Below, piece after piece: positions 1 to 7,830 of a stretch of DNA of 64,000 nt. The stretch's first letter is position 1. Each line of letters begins with the position of its first letter. The stretch covers positions 1,378,501 through 1,442,500 of the forward strand of contig NC_011060.1 of assembly GCF_000020645.1 (NCBI RefSeq). The letters run 5' to 3'. A model generated the notes under the pieces. It ran no database searches, was not told the DNA's origin, and saw only the letters and a list, made by a program, of their open reading frames with translations. This DNA comes from Pelodictyon phaeoclathratiforme BU-1 (GTDB lineage: Bacteria > Bacteroidota > Chlorobiia > Chlorobiales > Chlorobiaceae). The position numbers and the translations under genes are program-made.

Positions 1-177
1 TAGTTTGTTGTGCGGAGAGGCCGGAGTATTTCTGATCCGTTTTCTCCGCTATGTCCAATTGATGCTCAAGGTATTGAATTAGACAGTGAGAAAAAAGCGG
101 GATGCTTTGAAAAATAACTGGGAAGGGAGCTACCTGACCTTCCGGCTCCAGCGTCATTGTAGGAAGGAGTTCTGTTC

Positions 178-1065
178 TTATTCATTTTTCGTTGCAAGTT
201 CAGCAAAAAACTCCTGGAGATGGTGGGTACCGAAAGCAGGAGCCACATGGTCAAATTTGAGTGCTTCAACAGCAAAAGAGAGGAGGTCGGCCAGGTTCCG
301 GTTGAAAATCCCGGTCACCATAAGTCCTCCTTCGGCAAGCCACATAGGGAGTGGAGTTATCCATACCGGTTTTCCGCAAACATGGAATGCCATCTCCATC
401 ACTTCCCGAAAGGTATAGATATCGGGTCCGCCAACGGCAATTTCCCGGCATATGCCTTCTGCTCCATCAGCACACACCTTTGCAAGGTCGGCTCCATGAA
501 CCGGGTTAATTTTTTTTTCACCTTCACCAACCATGAACATATGGCCGCTTTGAGCCATTGAGAAAAATCGTCCCATGTCTGAAAAGTAACCGTTTGGGCG
601 TATGACTGTCCAGGGAATTCCGGAGGCTTTGAGATCGGTAACAAAGAGTTCGTGAGCCTTGATTGAAGGAACATCAGCCATTTTGTCCTGGTTGAAGACC
701 GAAACGTAGATGAATCTCGACACCTTTTCCTGGATAGCCTGCTCAAGGATGCGTCCGTTGCCGAGGTGATCGACATCAAAGCTGGTCAATTTCGGGTCGG
801 GAGCTGTCAGGCCAAGTGAGGAAAAAACAAGATCGATCCCTTCGCAGATACCCTTGATGCTGTCAGGATTCGTTACATCACCAACGACAATTTCATCGGC
901 GATATCGTAGACTGCTGGTTCGCCATGGGGGCCAGCAGTTTTGATTTTATCCGGGTTTCTTACCAGAATGCGGATATAATAACCCCTCTCTTTGAATTCC
1001 TTTATGGCGAATCTGCCAAGGTAGCCGGAAGCCCCGGCTATCAACACGTGCTTTTTTGTACTCAT
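178..1065 (-). CDS. NAD(P)-binding atypical SDR (NmrA-like) protein
   Basis: This 295-residue protein opens with a Rossmann nucleotide-binding strand and glycine motif, GASGYLGR, at residues 11-18, followed by a basic second strand end (RILVRNPDK) that suits NADPH. Such atypical SDR proteins act as NAD(P)H-dependent reductases or as redox sensors; the substrate cannot be read from the sequence. There is no canonical YxxxK catalytic motif in the usual place, although YVSVFNQDK at about residue 120 is the region where it would sit. The ATG is preceded by AAGGA at about 9 nt. It lies downstream of the glycosylase gene on the same strand. A second, divergent member of the same superfamily lies at 2558-3268. 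Cytosolic; fold certain, function open. Confidence 0.85.
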   Translation of the reverse strand: MSTKKHVLIAGASGYLGRFAIKEFKERGYYIRILVRNPDKIKTAGPHGEPAVYDIADEIVVGDVTNPDSIKGICEGIDLVFSSLGLTAPDPKLTSFDVDHLGNGRILEQAIQEKVSRFIYVSVFNQDKMADVPSIKAHELFVTDLKASGIPWTVIRPNGYFSDMGRFFSMAQSGHMFMVGEGEKKINPVHGADLAKVCADGAEGICREIAVGGPDIYTFREVMEMAFHVCGKPVWITPLPMWLAEGGLMVTGIFNRNLADLLSFAVEALKFDHVAPAFGTHHLQEFFAELATKNE

Positions 1066-1129
1066 GGTATCAGTTCCTTTTTTTTGAGGTGCTTGCTGGC
1101 TGGATCAGTAAAATCAAGCATTTTTACGG

Positions 1130-2068
1130 TTAAAACGTTCGAAGTCCTTTTATTTCCTTACGCCAGCAGTGAAAAAGAAGATGACCAGCGTAGCCTGCAA
1201 AATCAGGCTTTAAAATGGTACGGGCCTCGGCATCAAGGGCAAGATAACGGGCCGGAGTCAAGGATTGAAGGGCTGTTGTGCTGTTGAACCATTGTCCGAG
1301 GTATTGTTTGACATGGGTATCAATCGGAAATGCGTCGAAACGGCCGAGCCCGAAGAGCGCAATGCAATCGGCTATTTTGTAACCGACACCTTCGTTTTGG
1401 CATAGAGTCCTGCGCAGTTCCGAAAGGGGGAGCAGTGGGTCAGAGAGGGCGTCAAGGTCAATTTTTCCGTCGGCAACTCCTTTGGCGATCCTCACGATGT
1501 TGCGCGCTCTGGGATGATTATTGTTTGTGCAAGTGCTGAGTGCAATGGGATTGGCGGCTGCAAGTCGTTCGGGAGAGGGGAAGTGGTGCAGGGTGATTTC
1601 CTTTCCGGAATATGAAATTGTCCTCTTTTCGCCATAGTTCTGCAGAAGCATGGAAACCTGTTTTCTGATCAGGGGCATGCCGATGCCCTGGGCACACATA
1701 AACGAGATCATGGTTTCAAACGGATCCTGCCTCATGATTCTAACCGGAAAATAGTCGGTCAGGAGCTGCCAGAGTGTTGGATACAGGTGAGAGAAATTAT
1801 CAGGAAAAATCTGTTCGGTATCGATATCAAATGTAAAGTAATGGGAGATAAAATCCACTAACGGGACGCCATTAATCACCTTATCTTCAGCATAAACTTC
1901 AAGCTCATTATCAGCTATCTGCTTGATAATCAAAGGCTTGGATTTGATTATTGCAGCATAGAAATCCGGTTCATCTTTATTGATATTCCATAAAAATGAT
2001 TGTCCGCTAAAGAGAGTTTGGCGGATATCGAACGGCGCCCTTGTTTTTATTATAGTGTAATAATTCAA
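1130..2068 (-). CDS. ogg: 8-oxoguanine DNA glycosylase, OGG1 type (HhH-GPD)
   Basis: The 312-residue protein matches the OGG1 layout: an N-terminal domain with the early motif LFSGQSFLW, a central helical region, then the helix-hairpin-helix NEGVGYKIADCIALFGL followed by the acidic loop PIDTHVKQY. In the family the lysine of the GVGxK motif (here in GVGYKIADC) attacks the damaged nucleotide and the aspartate of the PVDxH-like loop (here PIDTH) assists, giving a bifunctional glycosylase/AP lyase that removes 8-oxoguanine. It is somewhat shorter than human OGG1 (345 residues). It belongs to base-excision repair in the cytosol and appears monocistronic or co-transcribed with the SDR gene downstream. 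Most bacteria use MutM for this job, so an OGG1-type enzyme is noteworthy. Confidence 0.87.
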   Translation of the reverse strand: MNYYTIIKTRAPFDIRQTLFSGQSFLWNINKDEPDFYAAIIKSKPLIIKQIADNELEVYAEDKVINGVPLVDFISHYFTFDIDTEQIFPDNFSHLYPTLWQLLTDYFPVRIMRQDPFETMISFMCAQGIGMPLIRKQVSMLLQNYGEKRTISYSGKEITLHHFPSPERLAAANPIALSTCTNNNHPRARNIVRIAKGVADGKIDLDALSDPLLPLSELRRTLCQNEGVGYKIADCIALFGLGRFDAFPIDTHVKQYLGQWFNSTTALQSLTPARYLALDAEARTILKPDFAGYAGHLLFHCWRKEIKGLRTF

Positions 2069-2557
2069 GTAGTATTAGCTTGATTTTTATTGTGAATAAT
2101 TATGGCATATTATTCTAAAATATACATTTGTATAAATTAGTCAACTGTTTTTAATGAAATAATTTAAGTTATTTGGAATAAAATTTTTTTAGTATTTTTC
2201 CGGGCCTGTTTTTTGTGATTAAATGGAGGTATAGTTTGTTGGTATTCGTTTATTAAAATCAAGAATTATTGATTTTATATGGGTATATATTTTTTTTCAG
2301 AGCTCCTGTTATTTTCTGTACAGATGTTGTGTGCAGAGGCGCTATCAGGCTGATATTCTTTTCATATACTGTTGTTTATATTTACTGTATGGTCAATTTT
2401 ATTTATGAAAGGTGCTGGTATTGCTACTGAAAAAAAGATTTTTCTGGAGATTTTATTTGCCGTCATTGTTTGCTCTATAATTGCTATGGAACGGTGGTTT
2501 TATTGATGATATTATTCGTTTAAAATATCTTGTATTTACTTATATTTATTTATTTTA
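2069..2557. other. AT-rich intergenic stretch
   Basis: About 490 bases of strongly AT-rich DNA separate the glycosylase start from the end of the next minus-strand gene. A small inverted repeat, GAATAAT/ATTATTC with an 8-nt loop, lies at 2094-2115 just upstream of the glycosylase gene. One possible 33-codon reading frame is described separately at 2405-2506. No RNA gene or longer coding frame was recognised. Confidence 0.5.
2405..2506 (+). CDS. candidate small membrane peptide, 33 residues
   Basis: An ATG frame encodes a charged N-terminus (MKGAGIATEKK), one hydrophobic stretch of about 17 residues (IFLEILFAVIVCSIIAM) and a short aromatic tail (ERWFY). This is the layout of a single-pass small membrane protein. 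No Shine-Dalgarno sequence is visible, and the surrounding DNA is AT-rich, which favours chance hydrophobic codons. I do not recognise a family. Conservation in related genomes would decide whether it is real. Confidence 0.25.
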   Translation: MKGAGIATEKKIFLEILFAVIVCSIIAMERWFY

Positions 2558-3268
2558 TCAGTTTTTTGGGGATGGTATAAGCGAGAAAAATGAGGAGAGG
2601 TTAGTGTGTGGAGCTGCATCAGACCGGATAAGTTCAAACGTGAGATTATGAGCTTCCGGGGTAAAAAGAGAGATGACAGCAACTTCGGCGACATCACTTC
2701 GGTCAATAACTCCTGTAACGATATTGTCGCCGGTATCAAAGAGCAAGTCATGCATCAGTACGGGGCCGTCAAGCAGTCCGCCTGGCCTGAGGATGGTGTA
2801 TGCATATCCCGGTTCTGAGTAGAGTTTGCGCACCTCATTTTCGCTCTCCAGCTTCATGGTGAGTACATGGCCATATTTGTTCAGGGGGTGATCAGGTTTG
2901 GTTACTCCGAGAGAGCTTATGAGCACAAAGCGCTTGATGCCCTGCTCTTTGGCAAGTGTCGCCAGCCTGATGACTCCGTCACGGTCGATGGCTGATGGAG
3001 GCGGGGCTTCTGGATCGGTTACCTTGCCGCCGATGGCGCAGATCACGGCATCAGCATGACGCAATGCAGCCTTGATCTCTTCAGGATGCTCAAGAGAACC
3101 GATAGTGAGTTTGTCGATGATTTCAGGACCGAAAAGCTCAAGCGCTTTTTTACCCGATCGGACAAAGAGATGGTAGTCGAGGTTATGACTCTGCAGGCGT
3201 TTGACTATCCACTCGCCCGTTCTGCCGGTAGCACCGACAACGAGGATGGTTCCGTTAAATTGTATCAT
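2558..3268 (-). CDS. NAD(P)-binding atypical SDR protein
   Basis: With a start at 3268 the product is 236 residues and begins MIQFNGTILVVGATGRTG, which places the Rossmann strand and GATGRTG motif at the very N-terminus as expected; an upstream in-frame ATG at 3325 would add 19 residues with no match to the fold. Other fold marks are AVICAIGG, FVLISSLG and the YTILRPGGLLDG loop, typical of the SDR5/NmrA-like group. It probably reduces or senses NAD(P)H; the substrate is unknown. It follows the CPBP-like gene on the same strand after a 122-base gap that contains a perfect inverted repeat. It is only distantly similar to the SDR protein at 178-1065. Confidence 0.8.
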   Translation of the reverse strand: MIQFNGTILVVGATGRTGEWIVKRLQSHNLDYHLFVRSGKKALELFGPEIIDKLTIGSLEHPEEIKAALRHADAVICAIGGKVTDPEAPPPSAIDRDGVIRLATLAKEQGIKRFVLISSLGVTKPDHPLNKYGHVLTMKLESENEVRKLYSEPGYAYTILRPGGLLDGPVLMHDLLFDTGDNIVTGVIDRSDVAEVAVISLFTPEAHNLTFELIRSDAAPHTNLSSFFSLIPSPKN

Positions 3269-3299
3269 GAGTGTTTTCAGTTTTGAGTTATGGTTTTCT

Positions 3300-3338
3300 G
3301 GCACCTCAAAAATTGCTCTTCTCATGTATTGAGGTGCC
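3300..3338. repeat. perfect inverted repeat, 10-bp arms
   Basis: GGCACCTCAA (3300-3309) and TTGAGGTGCC (3329-3338) are exact inverted copies separated by 19 bases. The repeat sits between two minus-strand genes, just upstream of the SDR start at 3268. There is no run of T on either strand after the stem, so it does not look like an intrinsic terminator. An operator, an RNA processing hairpin or an attenuator are all possible. Confidence 0.5.
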
Positions 3339-3390
3339 AGGGAGGGGTAGGATATGCTGGTTTTGCAGGATGCCGGATTGACAAATGTGT

Positions 3391-3969
3391 TCAGTTGAAC
3401 AGTGAAAACTTGACGTTACAGACCATGGTCAAGTCAACCAGTGCGTGCAGAAAGATGACACTTCTGATATCGCGATACCAGAAAAAACTCAGGGCCCAGC
3501 TTCCGGCAATGAGCATCTGTACCGGCATGAAAAAAGGTTTATAGATGCTTGTCTGGACGACATGTTCCGGCAGAATATTGATCCAGAAGAGACCGTGGAT
3601 GAGGCCGCTGTAGATTATGAAAAACAGGAAGCCCGTGATAAAAAGTGCCCAGGGGTTTTGCGTAAAGCGGCCTGCAAGAGCGGTACCGAGACGAAAAACA
3701 GCATAAAACATGAAGGTTTCGGCAATGCCGTTGCCGATACTGAATACCAGAACGGTAGGCCAATCGAGTGCACGTCCCCCATCGGTTGTGGAGTGGGAAT
3801 AGACCCAGGCATTGATTGCAACCACGATGACAGAGGCAACCAGCAGCGAGACTCTTCTTGTGTCAAATTCTCGGTTGAATGTCAGAATATCTTTTTTGAA
3901 AAAGATGATGCCAACAAGAAATGCAAAGGCCCAGTAGGCATAAATCATCATTGGTACCGATAGTTCCAT
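3391..3969 (-). CDS. membrane protein, degenerate CPBP-like
   Basis: This 192-residue protein is almost entirely hydrophobic, with five to six predicted membrane helices. Three spots recall the CPBP (Abi) intramembrane protease family: AETFMFYAVFR resembles the EExxxR motif, SGLIHGLFW resembles the FxxxH motif, and FLHALVDL resembles the final HxxxN/D motif. The first motif has only one glutamate, so catalytic activity is doubtful. The gene starts 14 bases after the lipA stop on the same strand, which suggests co-transcription, but nothing links it to lipoate. Assignment to CPBP is my inference from spacing and motifs. Confidence 0.6.
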   Translation of the reverse strand: MELSVPMMIYAYWAFAFLVGIIFFKKDILTFNREFDTRRVSLLVASVIVVAINAWVYSHSTTDGGRALDWPTVLVFSIGNGIAETFMFYAVFRLGTALAGRFTQNPWALFITGFLFFIIYSGLIHGLFWINILPEHVVQTSIYKPFFMPVQMLIAGSWALSFFWYRDIRSVIFLHALVDLTMVCNVKFSLFN

Positions 3970-3983
3970 GATTCAGGTGAGGG

Positions 3984-4868
3984 TTAAATGGGTGAACAAA
4001 CTGTTTCTGTTTTCTTGGTCAATGCTTCCGCATGATAGGAGCTTCGGACGAAAGGGCCGGATTGGACGTGCCGGAAGCCGGCTCCTTCGGCAAAGCTCCG
4101 GTACTGCTCAAACTCTTCCGGCGTGATGTAGCGTTCGACCGGCAGATGCAGGGCTGAGGGCTGTAAATACTGGCCGATCGTTACCATGTCGCACCCATGA
4201 AGGAGGAGGTCACCAAGCGAGATCGCCACCTCCTCTGCAGTTTCACCCATACCCACCATCATTCCTGATTTTGTGGTAAGACCGTGCATCTCTTTTGCCC
4301 GTTGCAACAGACGAAGTGATGTTGCGTAGTTTGCCTGCGGGCGAACCTTCGTATAAAGGGAGGGTACGGTTTCAATATTGTGGTTCAGAATTTCGGGAAG
4401 CTCCGCCATGACGAGATCCATAGCGCGTTCATTACCTTCGAAATCAGGAATAAGGCATTCGATGGTCACAAACGGGTTCAGGGTACGGATGGCACGAATC
4501 GTTGCCACCCAGTATTCTGCACCTCCGTCAGGCAAATCGTCACGGGTGACACTGGTCAGGACGGTGTGCTTCAGTTGCATGGAGTGAACAGCAAGGGCAA
4601 TTTTTTCAGGTTCACGGGGATCAGGTGCCGGCGGGTTTGAAGCCTTGCCAACGGCACAGAATCTGCAGTTTCGTGTGCAGACTGTTCCGAGAAGGAGGAA
4701 GGTTGCTGTACCGCGTGACCAGCACTCCTGCAAGTTGGGGCACATTGCCGAACGACAGACGGTATGCAGACTGTGACGGTCAAGCAGTCGTTTTGTTGAA
4801 GCAAAAGATGCTCCGGAGGATAACCTTATTTTCAACCATTCCGGTTTTTTTCCAGGTACATGTTCCAT
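3984..4868 (-). CDS. lipA: lipoyl synthase
   Basis: The product (294 residues from the ATG at 4868; a GTG two codons earlier is also possible) inserts two sulfur atoms into protein-bound octanoyl groups to make lipoyl cofactor. Both iron-sulfur cluster motifs of the family are visible: the auxiliary cluster motif ending in AMCPNLQEC and the radical-SAM motif CTRNCRFCAV. GGMVGMGE-like and RSSYHAE motifs near the C-terminus also fit; the RSSY serine ligates the auxiliary cluster in characterised enzymes. Length is normal. It lies downstream of the HU gene on the same strand, but a terminator separates them, so it probably has its own promoter. Confidence 0.95.
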   Translation of the reverse strand: MEHVPGKKPEWLKIRLSSGASFASTKRLLDRHSLHTVCRSAMCPNLQECWSRGTATFLLLGTVCTRNCRFCAVGKASNPPAPDPREPEKIALAVHSMQLKHTVLTSVTRDDLPDGGAEYWVATIRAIRTLNPFVTIECLIPDFEGNERAMDLVMAELPEILNHNIETVPSLYTKVRPQANYATSLRLLQRAKEMHGLTTKSGMMVGMGETAEEVAISLGDLLLHGCDMVTIGQYLQPSALHLPVERYITPEEFEQYRSFAEGAGFRHVQSGPFVRSSYHAEALTKKTETVCSPI

Positions 4869-4994
4869 GAGCACTGTACTGCGTGTAGGTTAATGATTCC
4901 AGGGGGCTTAATATAGCTAATCGGGGAGTTCTTTTTGGGACGAATTATCTTTTATGCAAGCAGGAGTACTCTCTTCAGTTGTGCTGGAGGAGGC

Positions 4995-5033
4995 AAAAAA
5001 TAAGTCCACCAATTACTGCCAGATGATGGACTT
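4995..5033 (-). terminator. intrinsic terminator of the HU gene
   Basis: Read on the minus strand, AAGTCCA (5033-5027) and TGGACTT (5008-5002) form a stem that is followed by a run of six T (opposite A at 5000-4995). The site lies 33 bases after the HU stop codon, where a terminator is expected. Confidence 0.75.
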
Positions 5034-5065
5034 GCAGAGAACCCGGGCAGCAAAAAATTCTGGTA

Positions 5066-5341
5066 TTATGCGCCGATATCCATTTTTAAAGCTTTTCCTG
5101 GTTTAAACTTGACAACCTTTTTTGCAGCAATGGTAATTGCCTCGCCGGTCATGGGATTGCGCCCTTCCCGTTCAGCGCGGTCGACAATCGTGAATGTGCC
5201 GAATCCGGCAAGGGGAACATCAACACCATTTTTCAAAGAGTCTGAAACAATAGTGACAAAGGCTTTGAGGGCGCGATCGGCGTCAATTTTGCTCAGTTGA
5301 GCCTGATCGGCAATTTTTTCTACTAAGGCATTTTTTGACAT
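5066..5341 (-). CDS. hup: HU-type nucleoid DNA-binding protein
   Basis: From the ATG at 5341 the product is 91 residues, the standard HU size, and begins MSKNALVEKIAD. The beta-arm region GRNPMTGEAITIAAKKVVKFKPGKALK carries the conserved RNP tip motif that inserts into the DNA minor groove, and GFGTF precedes it. HU bends and compacts DNA non-specifically as a dimer. A longer frame to 5401 adds 20 residues that do not fit the family. A terminator follows at 4995-5033. Confidence 0.95.
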   Translation of the reverse strand: MSKNALVEKIADQAQLSKIDADRALKAFVTIVSDSLKNGVDVPLAGFGTFTIVDRAEREGRNPMTGEAITIAAKKVVKFKPGKALKMDIGA

Positions 5342-5753
5342 ATGGCGGCTGTTTTGATTGTTGAAGAGAGTGTTCTGATATCCATGGATTTTGCGGCACA
5401 ACTATTTCTGCAAAAGGCGCAAAGCAGAAAATCCGTCAAGGAAGAGGATGAGCAGGTACGCACAGAAAAGAGCGTTGTTCTCTTGTTTATGGCAATTATC
5501 AGTTTACGCTATCCGATCCTGACCGGTCACTTGCTAATAAAACACAATATTTTCATGTTTTCCAAGCTGATACGATAAATATACCCTAAGCCTCTTTTGT
5601 GCCCTGCAACGCAAACAGGGGGTCGGGATAACAAAATCCGCTTTTTCAGACGATTTTTTACTACGTTCCAAAGATGATGTAACTCATTCGCAGTTGGCCA
5701 TGGATGGGCGACCATTATCCCTTGTGATCTGATTAACCAACTGGCAGGATACC

Positions 5754-7796
5754 GTGAAAAAACAGGAGCTTCGAGGAAAATGGCCGTTGGTGATTCCGTC
5801 GAAGTATTTTGCCGGATTGTTTCTCTTTCTGGTGGCGCTTTTTTTTGGTACGACCCTTTTTGAATATCAATATCGGAAATCGGAAATTGAGCATATCATG
5901 CGTGAAGAGGCTACCTTGCTTATTCACGCATTGAACGAAGGTGCTGAAAATGCTATTACAGGCTACAATGAGAATAGCTCGCTGCTTACCGGGAGCCTTA
6001 TGAGCCAGTTGAGGCTTCTTGATCGTATTGATAAAAAAACAGCTCTGACCTCTGCAGATTTGACTGAAATTGCCGGATCGGGAGGAATCTATCGCATCAA
6101 TATTTTTGATCGTAACGGAAAGAGGATTGCTTTCAATACTCCGCCCGATCATGATCCGCTGGCCCAGCAGTGTGATCCGAAACTGGAGTTACAACCGATT
6201 TTTTCACGGCAGACAGACTCTCTTGTTGTCGGCATCAGAGAGAGTTCTTCCAAAAGAGGGGCACGGCTGGTTGTTGCTGTTGCCCGGAGCCGGGGTGGTG
6301 CGATTACCGGAAATATTGATGCGTCAAGGTTAATCAATCTTCGTCGTCAACTTGGGGTTGGACGACTTATTCAGCGCATTGGGGCTGATACAACGGGTAT
6401 TGATTATATCATCTGGCAGGATACGACGGCCATTCTGGCTGCTACACCAAATGTTACCGGAGCAGAGCCTCTTCTCTCGGATACGGTTCTGGCAAAGGCT
6501 CTTTTACAGAAAAAGCCAACAACCCGATTTACAATATTTGACGGGCGCAAGGTTTTTGAAGTCGTTAAACCATTTTTTTATCAGGATATCAATGTTGGGT
6601 TACTTCGCATTGGTCTCAAAACTGATCATTTTACCATTGCCCTGACAAAGCTGCGCACCCGCTTTATCATGCTTGCCTTTCTCTTCTGTTTCGCTGCTCT
6701 CGTTATGCTGAATCTGGTGATGACCCGCAGGAGTGAGCTTCGTATGGCACAAGCTTATCAGCGTGCGCAGACTTTTTCGTCAACCATACTGGAGAGTATG
6801 GCAGATGCTGTTGTAGCGGTCAATGCAGATTGTTCTATCACTCTTGTGAATGGGGCTTCGGAAAGGCTTTTTGCTCTCTCCTCCCTCAATGCCCTCAACA
6901 CACCGGTGGCGCAAATACTGCCAGAATGCGCGGAGTTTTTCTCAATCATCATGGCTGAAAAAAGAGTATCGCTCCACAGGGAACTTGAGTGTATCGTTGG
7001 AGGCAAAACCCTCTTTCTTGCTGGTAATTTCACGCTTATTACAGGCGTTGACCGCTCTGTTGAAGGAGCCCTTGGCGTTTTTCGGGATCTGAGCGAACAG
7101 CGATCGATGCAGCGAATCATCAATCGTCAGGAAAAGCTCAGTGCAATGGGTGAGCTTGCATCCGGAGTTGCCCATGAAATCCGAAACCCTCTTAATGCCA
7201 TAGGGATTCTTGCGCAGCGGCTTGCTATAGAGTTTTCACCGACGGCGGATGAAGAGGAATACCGCCAGCTTGTTCGTGCCGTGGTCTCCGAGGTGTATCG
7301 CGTCAATGCCATTATCCAGCGATTTTTGAAATTTGCCCGTCCCTCAAAACTCATTATGATCAAGAGTGATCTGGATGAGTTTATGCTCTCCTATCGTCAT
7401 CTTCTTCAGGGGGAAGCTGATGCAAAAGGGATCAGATTCTCCCTGAACACCGATAGTGGAGCAATGGTAAACATTGATCATGAACAGATGCGGCAGGCGC
7501 TGCTCAATCTTGTACAAAATGCGGTTGAAGCCACAGAGGAAGGGGGAGAGATTACGGTTTCTCTTTTCTGCCGTGAAAACCAGGCGCTTATTGAGATTGT
7601 CGATACTGGCAGAGGAATTCCGGAAAAAGAGAGAGCCCGGATCTTCAACCTCTATTTCACGACAAAGGATGAAGGGACGGGTATGGGGCTGAGTATTGCA
7701 AATCAGATTATTCAGTCACATGGCGGTATTATTGAAATTGAGAGTGAAGAGCATCAGGGGAGCTGCTTCAGGATCAAACTGCCTCTGGCGGAATAG
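5754..7796 (+). CDS. membrane sensor histidine kinase, NtrB/ZraS type
   Basis: The 680-residue kinase starts with GTG at 5754. It has a membrane helix at about residues 16-34, an extracytoplasmic sensor domain to about 300, a second helix at about 303-323, a PAS domain (about 340-455), then a HisKA dimerisation helix with the phospho-accepting H474 in ASGVAHEIRNPLNAIG, and an ATPase domain with the N box LVQNAVEA, G1 DTGRGIP and G2 GTGMGLS. It would phosphorylate the sigma-54 activator encoded 34 bases downstream. The layout matches ZraS/AtoS-like kinases that sense periplasmic signals; the ligand is unknown. The sigma-54 promoter and exported-protein genes just downstream are the likely targets. 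Confidence 0.92.
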   Translation: MKKQELRGKWPLVIPSKYFAGLFLFLVALFFGTTLFEYQYRKSEIEHIMREEATLLIHALNEGAENAITGYNENSSLLTGSLMSQLRLLDRIDKKTALTSADLTEIAGSGGIYRINIFDRNGKRIAFNTPPDHDPLAQQCDPKLELQPIFSRQTDSLVVGIRESSSKRGARLVVAVARSRGGAITGNIDASRLINLRRQLGVGRLIQRIGADTTGIDYIIWQDTTAILAATPNVTGAEPLLSDTVLAKALLQKKPTTRFTIFDGRKVFEVVKPFFYQDINVGLLRIGLKTDHFTIALTKLRTRFIMLAFLFCFAALVMLNLVMTRRSELRMAQAYQRAQTFSSTILESMADAVVAVNADCSITLVNGASERLFALSSLNALNTPVAQILPECAEFFSIIMAEKRVSLHRELECIVGGKTLFLAGNFTLITGVDRSVEGALGVFRDLSEQRSMQRIINRQEKLSAMGELASGVAHEIRNPLNAIGILAQRLAIEFSPTADEEEYRQLVRAVVSEVYRVNAIIQRFLKFARPSKLIMIKSDLDEFMLSYRHLLQGEADAKGIRFSLNTDSGAMVNIDHEQMRQALLNLVQNAVEATEEGGEITVSLFCRENQALIEIVDTGRGIPEKERARIFNLYFTTKDEGTGMGLSIANQIIQSHGGIIEIESEEHQGSCFRIKLPLAE

Positions 7797-7830
7797 TTCG
7801 TCATGATAACAACATAAACCAGGTTGGAGC

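Noticed and set aside
1..177. Possible gene before the first SDR gene
   Set aside because: Frames here are short, on both strands, and have no recognisable domain.
3299..3318. sigma-54-like TGGCAC...TTGC
   Set aside because: The spacing between the two elements is 8 bases instead of 5, so it cannot act as a -24/-12 promoter; TGGCAC is part of the inverted repeat.
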